NCBI GenBank assembly: GCA_036023115.1
Contig: JAYKKT010000064.1
Coordinates: 5,364,001-5,428,000 of the forward strand
Length of the DNA: 64,000 nt
From: Brasenia schreberi
Taxonomy: Eukaryota > Streptophyta > Magnoliopsida > Nymphaeales > Cabombaceae
Direction of reading: 5' to 3'
In this document: positions 38,084 to 50,800 of the stretch, in pieces
Layout of the letters: the number at the start of each line of letters is the position of its first letter
Numbering within the stretch: position 1 is the first letter of the stretch
Program-made: the position numbers and the translations under genes
Notes under the pieces: generated by a model
What the model was told of the DNA's origin: nothing
The model's database searches: none
What the model saw: the letters and a program-made list of their open reading frames with translations, nothing else

Positions 38084-38939
38084 ATTCGAGTGATCCTTTC
38101 AAATATGGATACATGAGAGTAATGATAAGTAGTTAAATACTATGCATAAACAATTGCCTAATGGAGATATTACGGGACAATGACATTAATTATTCCATAC
38201 TGGAAGTCGCAAATTCGTGTTACAGGTCATGCTTGTTTTTTTTATGTACACGAACATACCTTTTGGGTTGTGTTTGTACCAGTTTCTTCTCTTTAGGTGT
38301 TGATTTCTAGAAATATCCGTGTTTCGCATTATTTCTCACGGTACTGTGTAATTTCATCGTGTTCATGTAAAGCAAGAAAGCTCTAATTTTTTTGTGTTCA
38401 TGTAGAAAGCAAGAGACCTTGAACATGACCCGATTTTTCATCTTAGTGGACACGATCCACTCAACCTTTTGGGTCGTGGTCATGACGTACTATGCCTAAT
38501 ATTTTCAGCCATTACATCTGACTGCATTTTGCTGTATCACAATTCATACCTTCTTTTTTACTAGACATACATTCCCTTCATTCATTTTTACTTTCTCACA
38601 AAAAAACTTATTCGTATGCGTCACTCTTCAAACAACGACATGTTGACAATACATTTGTCCTTTAAACAAAACATGCATTAAACATGTCTCATCCTCCTCT
38701 CTTTAGACAAAGCCCATGCATCAAAATCGAGTCAAATTGCATGCTTAATGATACATAAGATAAATTTTTTTAATGAAAGAAACCATAAGAATTAGAGAAA
38801 ATATGCATGGATTGACTTTGACTAAGATAATACGGGGACCCACCAAGACCCTTTCGAGCAGCAGCTTTCAGATCACGTGATCTATGAGATCATGGTTTGG
38901 CACAAAAAGAATGGCCTTCATGTCATCTCGAGCCCCCAA

Positions 38940-39430
38940 GGGTGTTTGATACATGGTGCCATGCCCGTGGAACAGGGACTGGGGGGTGCTGTATTCTTGC
39001 ATATCAAGCATAACGATACAATACTCGTATAGAGCGCCACAAAAAGTGGGCCATAAGCCCTACTATTATAACGATAAGGGTGTGCTTGATGCAAGATTTG
39101 AAGAGAATTGGATCTCGACTTCTCGTTCAAGTTCTCTTATGCATTTTGTTAGTGTGAAATTTTGTGATTTCAAATGCCTAATTTGGGTAAAAAAACTTAT
39201 GTACTAAAGAAGAGGTGGTCTAACGAAGCGGGTTTCGTGCAAAAACCCAAGCACCTCCTTTTCTCTCGCGTTTATTACATGAAAACTCGCATATTATTAT
39301 CACTCGCAAATCAAACACGAAACCATGATTCAGTAACAAGTTGATGTGTATCTAGACCTACAATTCTAATACTAAGGACTTAGCGTCATGAATCAAACAC
39401 ACTCTAAAGTGGTCTGCCAATCAAACACCC
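38940..39430. mobile_element. Possible MITE with GGGTGTTTGAT inverted termini
   Basis: The left terminus GGGTGTTTGATACATGG and the right terminus, in reverse complement GGGTGTTTGATTGG, form an inverted repeat. A second internal inverted copy (ATGAATCAAACACAC) lies near 39388-39402. No flanking duplication is evident, so superfamily and exact ends are open. Confidence 0.35.
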
Positions 39431-41004
39431 ACTAGATACCATCAATGGCACCAGATCATGATCAAAAGATCACCGGATCCAGTTCCCTTCGATCAGCCAT
39501 CAACGGTGTTGGAATGGTGAGAGGGAGCTTTGATTGCCATAATAGATAGGTGATTCCAAAAATGCGTTTTGGTGCTGCACCTGGTTGTGTTGGCATGCAC
39601 GAACTTTCCTTGGGACGCACACAGAATCACCCTCTGGTCCTTCCGAAGATTTTGACATCAACAGATTCGGGAGACATTGACCCTTTTCCGGCAGCATAAA
39701 CCGTGAGGTTTTTCAGTAAACAGAGTAATTAAGAGGATGCCATTGCAGGAGAGGAAATGCCGACTTAGATGGAAAGGTTGGTTCCGAATAATTCAACAGT
39801 ACCTGAGAGAAATTAACATTTTACTTGAGAGACTTCACTACTATACGTTTGCGCTCTCTCTCTAACTCGCGCACACAGAAACATGCACATGCATGCATGG
39901 ACGCACATCACAAATTTTCACATTACATGTAATTGGCTGCCTTTTCCCAAGCAAAGTGTGCATAAATGCAATTGATGTCTTCCTTCCTACTTAGGTTTTG
40001 ATGGTGGTGGATATACATTAAGGCGAGATGAAGCATTCTTTTCAATTTCTAGAAAATAAAGAGACATAGCCCACGGTCAAGGTCATGCATAATAAGCATA
40101 GACCTAGGACTAAACAGTAGGCTATTACATGATTGTTCACCTCATCCGAAAAGCCATGGTTATGAGCGTGGGCTATTTTCTTGAGCTTTTGCATCACAGT
40201 GAAAAAACAGTGTACAGTGTAGCCTGCCTGCAGAGGACTACAATCAACTTGGTGCTCGAGTTGGGTATTACAACCGTGGGCTATGATACATAGTTCATAC
40301 TGAGCACCTCAAGCTAAAACATTCTCTACGTCTGCCACTGGCTTTTTATTATGAGCTGCTTTCAATGCATGGAAATTAAGCAAACCATTATACATGGACA
40401 CCACCAAAATCCGACATGGACACAACCCGAAAGGTGTGTTCGTGTTAGGGGGTATAATTGTTTCATGTTGTGTTTGTGTTCCCTCAAAGTAACACGAGTG
40501 GAAGTTAAATACTAATTGGGTTAACTTGTTTATGACACAACTTGAACACCACAATCTAATATGGACACAACCACAAGAATCCTTGTTTATGTGAGGGGTA
40601 TACATGTGTAATTGTGTTTGCATCCGGTGACAGAAATATATCAACACAAAAAGACACGATACAAACACGACCAGGAAAGGAGATTGCCACCCTTCATGGG
40701 GTACAAAAATTCACACAGTGAACCCATCACTCTCACAAGACAAATTTCGGAGTACAACTGAGAACGTAAAGATTTCATAATTGGCTATGTCGGGGACGAA
40801 GATCCGAGTTAATCGGTACTGCAATCATGGTGATTTTGTTTAAAAAGTGCAAAAGGAAAAAGAAAAGAAAATCGTGATGGAGCCCCATCTTTTCCTTGAC
40901 ATTCAATTTCGGCCCCTTGGGATCATAATCGCATAAGAATTTGTTTCCAACTTTTCTTGAACCAAATTCACAACTGGTCCGCTCCAAATTTTAGAATGTT
41001 ATAT

Positions 41005-41020
41005 ATATATATATAGATAG

Positions 41021-41079
<59 letters not shown>
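41005..41079. repeat. (TA)n-(GATA)n-(GA)n compound microsatellite
   Basis: A TA run passes into six or more GATA units and then a long GA run. It borders copy 3 of the recurrent AT-rich repeat. Confidence 0.9.
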
Positions 41080-41081
<2 letters not shown>

Positions 41082-41129
41082 ATAGTCCACACGCGCATTC
41101 TTTCATACTCAAATCTACTTCCAGATCTT

Positions 41130-41275
41130 AAAGGTCAGTAAAATACAAAATAAAATAGTATCAAGTGCACTAAATACACTTTATAAAAGTACTCATAAAA
41201 AATACAATAATATATTTAGTTTTTTAATTAAAAATGAAACATTGATCTCTACAATCAAATGATTGAGATATTTGC
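41130..41275. repeat. Recurrent AT-rich repeat, copy 3 (inverted)
   Basis: In reverse complement it reads ATATCTCAATCATTTGATTG followed by AGATCAATG and AATTAAAAAACTAAATATAT, the order seen at 13165-13250. It sits next to the compound microsatellite ending at 41079. Confidence 0.4.
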
Positions 41276-41311
41276 CATGTTTCAACATAAATAGGCATAT
41301 GTACTTACCAT

Positions 41312-41500
41312 TAGGGGTGAGCAAACTTTGGTTTAAAACGAATTACTGAACCAATTTTTTTATTTTGGTTTGGCTATTGAAAATTGGTTTGAGTTCGTCT
41401 TATATTTTTATAAAAAAAAAGTTTATCGGTTTGGTTCAGTTTTTAAGGTTTGAAATATGAATAAACCAAAAAATGAAAAATATATATATATATACATATA

Positions 41501-41533
<33 letters not shown>

Positions 41534-41658
41534 ATGTGTTTATTTATACATATATATGAGTATATATATATACATATATAAACATATGCACCATATATAC
41601 ATATATTTATATATATCCACACACACATATGGGTATATATATCTATACTTACACACAC

Positions 41659-41732
<74 letters not shown>

Positions 41733-41868
41733 GCCATATAGGATAAACTGAATAACCAAATCGAAATATTTTGGTTTGGTTCGATTACCTATACATTTCA
41801 GTTCGGTTTTGAAATCCAAAGGTTATTCGATTCACTTACTAAACCGAATCAACCAATGCACAATCCTA
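41312..41868. mobile_element. hAT-type MITE carrying expanded microsatellites
   Basis: The termini are TAGGGGTGAGCA on the left and, in reverse complement, TAGGATTGTGCA on the right. The flanks CTTACCAT (41304-41311) and CTTACCTT (41869-41876) make an 8-bp duplication with one mismatch. The subterminal parts have the GGTTTGGTTCGATT-like repeats typical of this group. The centre (about 41480-41730) is filled with TA and GA microsatellite. Confidence 0.65.
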
Positions 41869-41887
41869 CTTACCTTGTTCTCTCTTT

Positions 41888-41928
<41 letters not shown>

Positions 41929-41960
41929 GAGATAGAGCAATTAATCATTAATGCGTGCAA

Positions 41961-42299
41961 AAGATGTCTCTAGCAGAAATAAAGATGTTGAGATGTATGA
42001 GTGGTCACACAAGGAAAGACCGTATACATAATGAGTTATTAGAAACCAATTGGGAGAAGATAAAATGAGGAAAAAATGTTTAAGATAGTTTAGACATTTA
42101 TAAAGTCGAACAAAAAACGCTCCCATAAGAAGATATGAAAAACTGCATTGTTAAATTTTAGAAGAGGAGGACGACCGCAAAAGTGTTGGAAAAAAACTAT
42201 AAAAAATAGTTTAGTTTATATTGAGTTAAATGCTATCATGGCACATGATAGGTCATGGTGAAAACAAAGTATGAGAAAAGGATTAGTTGTTATTGTTAT
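41961..42299 (+). mobile_element. RTE-type LINE 3' end fragment
   Basis: It runs from AAAGATGTTGAGATGTATG through GGAAAGACCGTATACATAAT, the GACGACCGCAAAAGTGTTGG block and GGCACATGATAGG to a degenerate tail AGGATTAGTTGTTATTGTTA. The CCGACCCCGTCTAG block near the end is deleted. Confidence 0.7.
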
Positions 42300-42640
42300 A
42301 TTTATAGAGAGGTAGTTCTAAATGCATAACATACATATTATGTACAAACTCTCTAACATCCAATTAACATAATCAATGATCAAGATTTAATTAAAAAAGT
42401 CAAAATGTACCATTGATGCATTAGTGTACATACTTTTTATTTTATTTTATTTTATCACCTCCGTCAAAAAGCTTAGAACTACTTCTCTCTCTCTATATTA
42501 ATATATATAGAGAGAAAAAGAGCAGTCTATACACATATTCATCCATACTCTAATCTTCTTAAATATCTCAACCGTCGGATCAAAATAAACGATTGAGATA
42601 AAAAAGCAAATAGTTTGAGGTGGGTTTATTAAATTTGAAT
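42300..42640. repeat. Recurrent AT-rich repeat, copies 4a and 4b around a microsatellite
   Basis: The part at 42340-42450 (CCAATTAACATAATCAATGA, then ATCAAGATTTAATTAAAAAA) matches copy 2. The part at 42545-42600 (AATATCTCAACCGTCGGATC and AACGATTGAGAT) matches copies 1 and 3. A CT/TA microsatellite lies between. Confidence 0.45.
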
Positions 42641-42704
42641 TTTAGCTGTCAATTTCATTGATTAGGCACTTGGGATCCTTGCGAATGTTTGAGCATAGAT
42701 GCAT

Positions 42705-42941
42705 GGGTCGACTACATAGATTTTTTGTTTCCACATAGCCCTATCATGTGTCATGTTAGAGTTAACTCAATGTAAGCTAGATAATTCTTTATTGTTTCTT
42801 TTCAATACTTTTGTAGTCGTCTTCTACCTCTTTTAATACTTTTAAAATCTACTTTTTCATACCTTTTTACATGGGACTTGTTTTTATCTTCCTTGTATAT
42901 GTCCAAACCATCTTAAACGATATTCTCTCATTTTATCCTTT
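42705..42941 (-). mobile_element. RTE-type LINE 3' end fragment
   Basis: On the plus strand it reads GGGTCGACTACATAGATTTT, CATAGCCCTATCATGTGTCA, TTCTTTATTGTTTCTTTTCA, CTACCTCTTTTAATACTTT and CCAAACCATCTTAAACGATA, the reverse complement of the RTE C-terminal region, but it lacks the TTG tail. Confidence 0.7.
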
Positions 42942-42944
42942 AGC

Positions 42945-43040
42945 CAATATGGCCTTTCCAGGGAGGCCAAAGCCAGATGACATGCTGGGTATCGAACCCT
43001 TGACCATCAACTTACGAGTCTACCTCCTGTCCAAGTCGCT
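42945..43040 (-). repeat. SINE- or tRNA-like fragment
   Basis: GGGTATCGAACCCTTGACC reads in reverse as a box-B-like GGTTCGATACCC, and TACCTCCTGTCCAAGTCGC resembles an inverted box-A flank. It looks like a piece of a tRNA-derived SINE in minus orientation. No tRNA cloverleaf can be formed convincingly. Confidence 0.35.
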
Positions 43041-43689
43041 ATTTATTTCTCTTTGTGCAAGTTAATATGGCTTTGGAGTAGAGTGTGTCCAAATGCATTA
43101 TGGGGTTGTAAAAGATGGTTGACATTTCCATCATCAACCTTTTAACGTATTTTGTTCAATTTTGACGCCAATTCAGCCTATTATTTAAGCATATTAGTAT
43201 TTTGTTAGATCTTTCACTAGCGTGTATAATCTTCTTGGCACATAATATTGCGAGAAGTATTAGCTCAATCGCAGGACGCTTTAGCACTGTTGTTGTTGGT
43301 GGGGAGTTTGACTGATAGGAATGGGGAGAATGTAAGGTCAGATGCATCCTTTTCAAGCTTAGAAAGCTACCAATATATAGTAAGTTTTTCAAGGCTTTTT
43401 ATGTCTCATGTAATAACTTATTACAATTTTATAAAATAAGGAATGACTTGTTTTGTTGAGATTTTAGGATCGAAATTAAAATATGGTTTAGAATCACTCA
43501 TTCTAAACTATAAGTTATGTGCTCTAGCCTTTTCTTTTCTTTTTTCATAATAAATAACTTTTTTCAAGACATATTAACCAAAACCTAAAATCAGAATCGA
43601 ACTAACCTCCCCAGTGGTCCGGTTTCATCAGTTTCGTGTTTGGTTTGAGGTCGGTTCTAGTTCTATTTATGAAACACAGATGGAGTTAA

Positions 43690-43800
43690 AAAACATCCAA
43701 CAGAATTAGCTCAACTGTTGGGCTCTCTAAATCTTCCCCTGCAGGTGGGGAGAAGGTGCATGTGTGTGTTAGGCTTTGGTCTCCTGCGACCGAAAAAAGA
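43690..43800 (+). repeat. SINE-like element, family B copy 1
   Basis: TTAGCTCAACTGTTGGGCTCTC, a CCCTGCAGGTGGGGAGAAGG stretch and GTGCATGTGTGTGTTAGG match, in the same order, TTGGCTCAACTGGCAGTG, CACTGCAGGTGGGAAG and GGTGCATGTGTGAGTGA at 55605-55690. The head is tRNA-like. Confidence 0.45.
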
Positions 43801-43990
43801 AGCGTTTAAAGAATGGGAAAGAAATTTCCCGTAACAAGAACCAAACCACGGGTAAGAGTGTTTCGGTCATTGAGTGGAGCGTCCGATTGCCACGTGGATT
43901 TTCTGATCGCCGTTTTGTTTTTTGAAATGATTTGGAAAATAAACGGTTCTTACCTCGTCGCACTCGCCTCCTTCCTGACATTGCCTACTC

Positions 43991-44823
43991 TCTCTCTCTC
44001 TGCGTGCTAGAGGGGAAAGCAGCACGGCGGCTGGGGTCTGGATTTCTTCCTTTACCAGTAGCAGATCTTCATTTATTCGTCCACAAACTCCCGTCTCCGA
44101 CAGGTGGCTCGGGGATCGCGTCCCGTCCGTCTCAGCGGAGGTGGATTCGTAGCTCTTAGGGGTTTCCTATTTGACTCGTCTGTCTGATCCATCGTTGATG
44201 ACCTAGTCGGGAACGACTCAAGTATTGGAAAATTCTTGAATCTGCAAGGGTGCTTTGGAGATTTACCTATAAGCGGTTTTCTGAGATCCTAAGATCCGCG
44301 TGGGAGGTACTGTTAGGTAGTTTGTTGTTCTTGATTTTCTTGTTTTGTTACTTCTTTGATTAACTCGGGAAATTACAGAAATCCATTGGGACAGATTGCA
44401 TTTTCTGAAATATCACTTTTTTCTTTTGTTGCACAGAGGCCCCGCGGAAGTTTGAAGATCAGATCGGCTCGAGTGATTATGCGATACTCGGAGATAGGCG
44501 GAGGTCTAACCTTTAGGAGATCGGCACTGAGTAAATTTCTGGAAATCTGAACACAGTTTGTAGGCGAACGGTTTTAGCTGGAAATTCCTAGTAATCGGCT
44601 TCCTAGTGTGATTTTATCCCTGAACGTACACAGGACGTTAAATATTGTATGCGGAAGTTATCCTGAAGGCAGAAGCTAAGAACTGAAGCAGTTTCCAACC
44701 GTTTTACATTCTTGCGGCAGTTAGAATTGATAGGTGGGACAGCTTTATTTCATGGGGCAGTTGGGTTATTGATTGCGAACAAGAGGGGAAAACACTGTTT
44801 TTTTCTGTTTCTTTTTTTGGAGA
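43991..44823 (+). promoter_or_regulatory. 5' leader of the URGT-type gene with probable leader intron
   Basis: The sequence before the ATG at 44824 has a (CT)n tract near 43988-44000 and several short ORFs, with a strong donor GGGAG|GTACTG at 44306/44307 and an acceptor TTGCACAG ending at 44436. A spliced leader intron of 130 bp is therefore likely. This is inference from splice signals. Confidence 0.45.
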
Positions 44824-47800
44824 ATGGCGCCATCAACGAAGGCAGAGAGGAAGCAAGCACTGGATGTTGCATCATGGATGTTCAATGTTGTTACCTCGGT
44901 TGGGATAATCTTAGTCAACAAGGCTCTAATGGCTACTTATGGTTTTAGTTTCGGTAATTTCCTTTGTCCGCTTCTTCTTGTTGTCATTGCTCTGTGGATC
45001 CAGTTTTTAATGCCTCAAAACTTGGAAAGAGGTGAAAAAAGGTGAGATTGTTCAATTGGTAGCAACATATATTCTGATTTGCTGACCGAGAACAGGAAAC
45101 GGTTATAAAAGTCAAACAATGTGCAGCTTGTTCTAATTCATTGATTTGAAGGAACAAAAAAGAAATAATTTCTGGTGATTAACTATTGTAGCTTTTGCCT
45201 AAGAGTTGTTGCTTGACATTGATACATCTTTTCTTGTCTGTGAAATTGCGAGTGACACTGCATCCGTTTTTCTGAGTTTGATTTGACTACGTACTTCAGC
45301 TCAAATTGAAGTTTTCTCAAATCCTTTTTTCTAGGAATAGTTCATGGTAAACTTTCTATATGCTTAAGTAGTGCATACAATGTAAACCTTATCTTACGTC
45401 CTGTTACTATCTGAGAAATAATTTACCTTCTCTGTGGGCTTCTCTAAAGCATGCGATGGCTCCTTCAGTATGTTAGCTTATGTTTCTATCGTTTCTCAAT
45501 TTGGATGTCAGCCTTGGCGGATATGAAACTCCAGGTTTTCAAGCAAATGAGGAATCCAACATTTTAGTAATGCTAGGTTATCATTTCTTTGTGAGTGTCC
45601 TTTATGGGTAAGGGGTAATTGTCATGCTTTATCCTTTGGGACTTGCACAGATTACGTCTCCATCTTCATCATTCCTGTTTCATTATCTGTAGTACAAAAC
45701 TTTTTAGCTATTTTCTTAGAGCTTGATCCTGGGTTTGAAAGCTACTAAAAGCATATGTAATTTTGTTGTAAGCTATTTATATTCCATTAGAAGTACGACT
45801 AATAAAGTAGGGCATACATCAGTATGGGGGGATCTATAAGTGCCCCCTTTGGTACTTTTTATTAAAACCTATTTCTTCTATTTCCATCAAGGGTTCATAT
45901 GTAATACTTGAACTAAAAGGAGTATAAGAACTAAGTTACAAAGCTACCTCCTTATGTGAAGTGTTCTTTTCCATTTCTTTTAGCATGTTCATTTGCTTCG
46001 TGACTCCTTAAATGATTGCGAATCATCGATATATTAGATTCCTTCCCAAAATATTTATTCTTTGAATAAAGAGTAGGTGATCTTTAGTTGTATTGACATC
46101 GATATTGTGAAATAGCTTCCCCTAGCAAATTTCACTTTATTGTTGTTCTTCATTCTATACTGAAGATGATATTTCAACGTGTTGAATGGAGTAGTGGATA
46201 TCCAATACATGTATATAACAATCGTGAGTCACCAAAGGATGACTATGAAAAGCCTTAGAAAAGGCTAGAATAATAGCAAATGCACTTAACAATAACAAAT
46301 ACACTCAAAAGAATGTATATAAATTGGCCAAGAAGGCTTTCTTTTGTTGAATATATGGTGTGTATTTATAGGGTGAAGAGGAGAGAGAGGAATGAGGTAA
46401 CTAGTGGGCAACCAGTTGTTGGCTGCAGAAGATTGCCATTGGATAGAGCCCAACGACTAGAAGTGTTAACGTTGGGCACCATGGTGGCCCTAGTACCAGG
46501 TGGCTCTTGAGTCCCGAGTGGCCTTGGTGTGTTTACATGTATTTACACACCTTTATAATGAGAAAAATGTAGTAAAATACGTAGATAAATACATGTATTT
46601 TAACACCCCCTCAAATTGATGGTATCATCACCGAAAGTTTGCTAATTAGAAATTGAAAGCGTGGGGCTAGTAGAGATTTGGTGAAGACATTTGGAAGTTA
46701 ATACTCTGGCCGCACAAAATGTAGCGCCAAGTGTTCTTATAGGTATTCTTCCCATATGTAGTGATAATCCGTCTCGATGTGTTTGGTGCGCTCATGAAAT
46801 GTATTGTTGTTGGTTATACACATAGCACTTTTGTTGTCACAATACATGATAGGAGTAACTTCAAGTGATGCTCCAAGATCTTGAAAAAGTCTTTTTAGCT
46901 AGGTTAATTCTATAGTTGTGTTGGCTATTGCTATGTATTTTGTTCAAGTATATGAGAGCGATACCTTTTGTTACTTTTTGCATCTCCATGAGATAAAGAG
47001 TTTTCAAGAAAGATGCAGTAGCATGTTCTATAGTGTTTATCACTAGCATCACCACCCCAGTCGGCATCACTCTATGCAATTAACTGAGGTAGAGAGGAAG
47101 AGGATAAGAATACTCCCTTTTAATGATATGTCAGACATATTGTATGATCCGTACGACGACACCCATATGTAAAGTGGTAGGTACAGTCAGAATGAGTGAT
47201 GGTGAGGTATGTTAATGGTCCGACCATCTGTCTGTAAGGAGTTTGATCCTTGAGTGGTTCACTACATGTAAGTCTCATCTTTTGGTTAATCACCTCAAGT
47301 GTCTCAATTGTCTTCTCATCTGTTACGCTAGATGCTAACAACAATATCAATAGCATATTTAGTTTGAGGCAAAAGGAAACCTCCATAATTTCTTGTTACC
47401 TCAATACCCAAAAGGTATCGTAGATATCGAAGATCTTTTATTTCAAACTTCCTACCAAGGTCTTATTTGATATTTTGGATCCCCAAAATATCCCTCTATA
47501 TAATAATCATATCATCTACATATAGCAAGAGAATAACAATACATACAACAATTACTTTATAAACAAAGGAATGTCAATATAACAGGTAGAGAAACCATTA
47601 CATGTCATAAATTCACTCATTTTGTTAAACCAAGCTCTAAGAGCTTGTTTAAGTCCATATAAAGACTTATTAATACGAAAAACTTGATTCTTTGGAATAT
47701 TAAGACCGAGAGGAGGTTCCATGTAAACCTTTTCTTTTATTCATCTATTTAAAAAGACATTCTTAACATCAAATTGAAAAGTATTCCAATTTTTAATTTC

Positions 47801-50800
47801 ACTAGGAGCAATAAGAGTCCTAACAATTGTTATTTTGGCTATTGGAGCAAAGGTCTCTTTGTAGTCAATGAGTATCCTTTGATTACTAGGCTAGGTTTGT
47901 ATCATTTTAGGGTACAATCATCATTGGTCTTGATTTTGTATATCCATCTACACCCTATTAGTTTCTTGGTTTTAGGACGTGTTATAATTTCTCATGTTTG
48001 TGCTCTATGAAGTGCACCTAGTTCTTATTTCATAGTGTGAATTCAGTCCTGAGATGTTTGAGCTTTCTTAAATGTTTTGAGTTTCTTTATAGCTAAATTA
48101 TAGTTAATAAAGCTCTATGTCTTGGAAAAAAGGTTTCATAAAAAACGAATCTATAGGGGGGTCTAGAATCCTTATTGGATTTTCTTGGAGTAGGTTCAAT
48201 AGTTTATAGAGTTCTCCTAATGTAATGTCTTTCAAAAGAAGTTAAAATGTGTTTAGATGATATTGATTCGTCATATTGACTTTCTACATTTCCTTTTGGA
48301 TTACCTAGAATATCACTAAGAAGGAATATCTAGTTTCATCAATGAAATTAATAACTTGATCTTGAAACACAAATTCATTTTAAAAGAATTTAACATCTCT
48401 TGACAGGTAAAGCTTGTCGTTCTTGGGATCATAACATATATATATAACCTTTTTAGATGTAAGTTTAACAAGTTTTTCATCTGTAGAGATATTTTGTAAT
48501 ACTGATGAAGGCATATAATTTATTAGATAGACAAAAGTCATAATGACTTCTACCCCAAAGATGTTTAGGAACTCCATTAGACACTAACAAGGTTATAGTG
48601 GTTTCCACAATATACCGATGCATTCGTTTGACAATACCATTTCATTGGGGAGTTTTAGTATAAGATGTTTGTGAAGAATCCCATAGTTTTCAAGATATCT
48701 TTCAAATTCATTTGACACAAATTCTCTCCTTGAGTCAAATCTAAATATCTTTATTTCAAAATCAAATTGATTCTTAACAAGGTTATGAAAAATAATAAAA
48801 TTTTTAAAGACATCGGATTTGGCCTTTAATAGATATACCCATGTATATCTAGTATAGTCATCAATAAAGATACATAATAGGAGACTCCTCATTTTGACAT
48901 GATGAGTGTGGGACTCCAAACATGTGAATGTACAATTTCTAACGGTTTGCTTGTGATATACGTTTTATTTAGAAATGAAAAATGTTGTATTTTACAAAGA
49001 ACATAATCTTTACAAAAGAAATTTTTAATATATTTTTTATTTCAATGGGGCATTCATACAATTTTTTAACATTTAATTGACTAAGTCTTTTGTGCCATAG
49101 TTGTATATCATTTACAAAACATTGAAATATCCAAAATTATACATATAATTCATTACATAGAGCAGTGTTGTCTGACGCGTATCTTATCGGGTATCGTTGG
49201 GCTCCACGATACGCCCTTTTTTTTTGAAAAAAAAAATTCAAAAAAAAAATTCAATTTTTTTTTTAAAGGTTTTTGCTTTCTGGCCTCTCTTCACTTCTCT
49301 CTTCTCCCCTCTTCACAAACACCGAATGTGTGAATATGCTTGAATAACATGATCTTGCTTTCTATGGTATTGAGTCTATTGACTATGGAGCACTATCCTA
49401 TATGCTTGATATTGGTTCTGATTTGGAATCCAACATCTTGAACCTAGTTCGTGGCAAACCTTGTTGAGTATTTACTAGGTAGGGTTGCACCAATCTGAGC
49501 ACGGGAAGTGACTCGAGCAGATTCACGGATTCAGGTCACGGCATGCCCATAAGGTGTCGCGTCCAACTTTGGTTTCTTCAATGAGAAATCAAGCTTTGGA
49601 GTAGGACTGATAATTAAAAAAAACAATCTTGTTAAATATCACTATGTTCATTATATAGTTATGAGAAAGAAAATATCATCTCGTATATGTTAACTCATGA
49701 TATATTGGTAGATACAAATATGGATTTAAAATATATTTAAAAGATAATTGTTGTGTAGGTAAAAAACCTGATAAAAAACATAATTTGAAAAACCTCAAAA
49801 GTCATAGGTAAAAAGCTCTATACGTAAATAAAATAAATGAAAAACACAAACACAAAGGCGTCGGAGTTCCCCTCTTCTGCCGCTTCCCGATTAACCAAAA
49901 AAAATTGAAAAAAAAATGTTTTTGAATTTTTTTTTGGGGGCATATTGCCCATATCGCACTATACGGTGCGATATGGATAACACTGACGTAGAGTTCTCCT
50001 TCTCTATGACCACACCCAATCACCTCCCTGAGAGGCGATCCTCAACAATATTACCCATAGATGAGAAGGTTATAACACAACCATTATCCGATATTTAGGA
50101 TATAAAAAGTAATTTTAATTTTAATTTTGAAACAACACTAATTTTAGGAATTGAAAAGTCTTTGTTTTGAAGGTCCCCTACTTTGTCAACCTTTAGTTTG
50201 GTTCCATTGGCGGTAAACACATGTGATAAAGGTTTTCTTATATATGATTTCAAAAGTTTTCATTGCAAGTCATATGAAATGAAGCATCCAAATAAAGTAA
50301 CAAAGGAGTCATACCTTGAGTGTCATGGGTGAAAGTAGAGCATACCGCACCAATGATTGCCTTTTCCTTTAATTGTACTTCAAGAAGCTTTACTTTTTCA
50401 TGGATTGCAAGAATTGAGGAAGAAGAGCTTTCTTTATCTACCAAGATCATCCTTAATCTTGGGCAATTCGGCCTAATATGTCCGACTTCTAACTTATCTT
50501 TCTTCGATCTTGAAATATAGAGGTCAATATGTCTTAATATGTACTCTGGGCCTTGATGCGGTTAAGGTGGAATTTTTTTGAAGCATAAATTTATTAAGTC
50601 TTGTTTTCATCATTTTGAGGTCGGCCAGAACCTCTTTCTTGGTAGTACGATGAATAAGAGAGGATCTTACTCCTTCGAATTCCCGTCTAAGACTTCTCAA
50701 AATTAATATATGAAGTCTTCATTTTCTTCACATTATTTTCTTTGATTAAGACATTGTGTACGATTTTTTTAATATCTATTTAATTGATTCTAAATATTAG

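Larger units (their letters stand above)
33721..43990. other. Repeat-rich intergenic region
   Basis: No gene could be supported over 10 kb. It holds a 43-bp tandem duplication (33903-33988), GTGTTCGTGTC-like degenerate repeats (about 34610-34990, 38220-38480, 40390-40690), GGTTCCGG-type hAT repeats (34990-35260, 37910-38083, 41312-41868), RTE 3' ends (36596-37010, 41961-42299, 42705-42941), SINE-like pieces and long AT/GA microsatellites near 41000-41730. ORFs across microsatellites, such as Tyr/Ile-rich ones near 41450-41730, are repeat artefacts. Confidence 0.65.

Noticed and set aside
34610..40690. GTGTTCGTGTC-like repeats at 34610-34990, 38220-38480 and 40390-40690 as one element family
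   Set aside because: The resemblance is degenerate and no termini or target duplications could be set, so I only mention them within the intergenic entry.
41443..41737. Tyr/Ile-rich open frames
   Set aside because: They are translations of TA microsatellite within a MITE.
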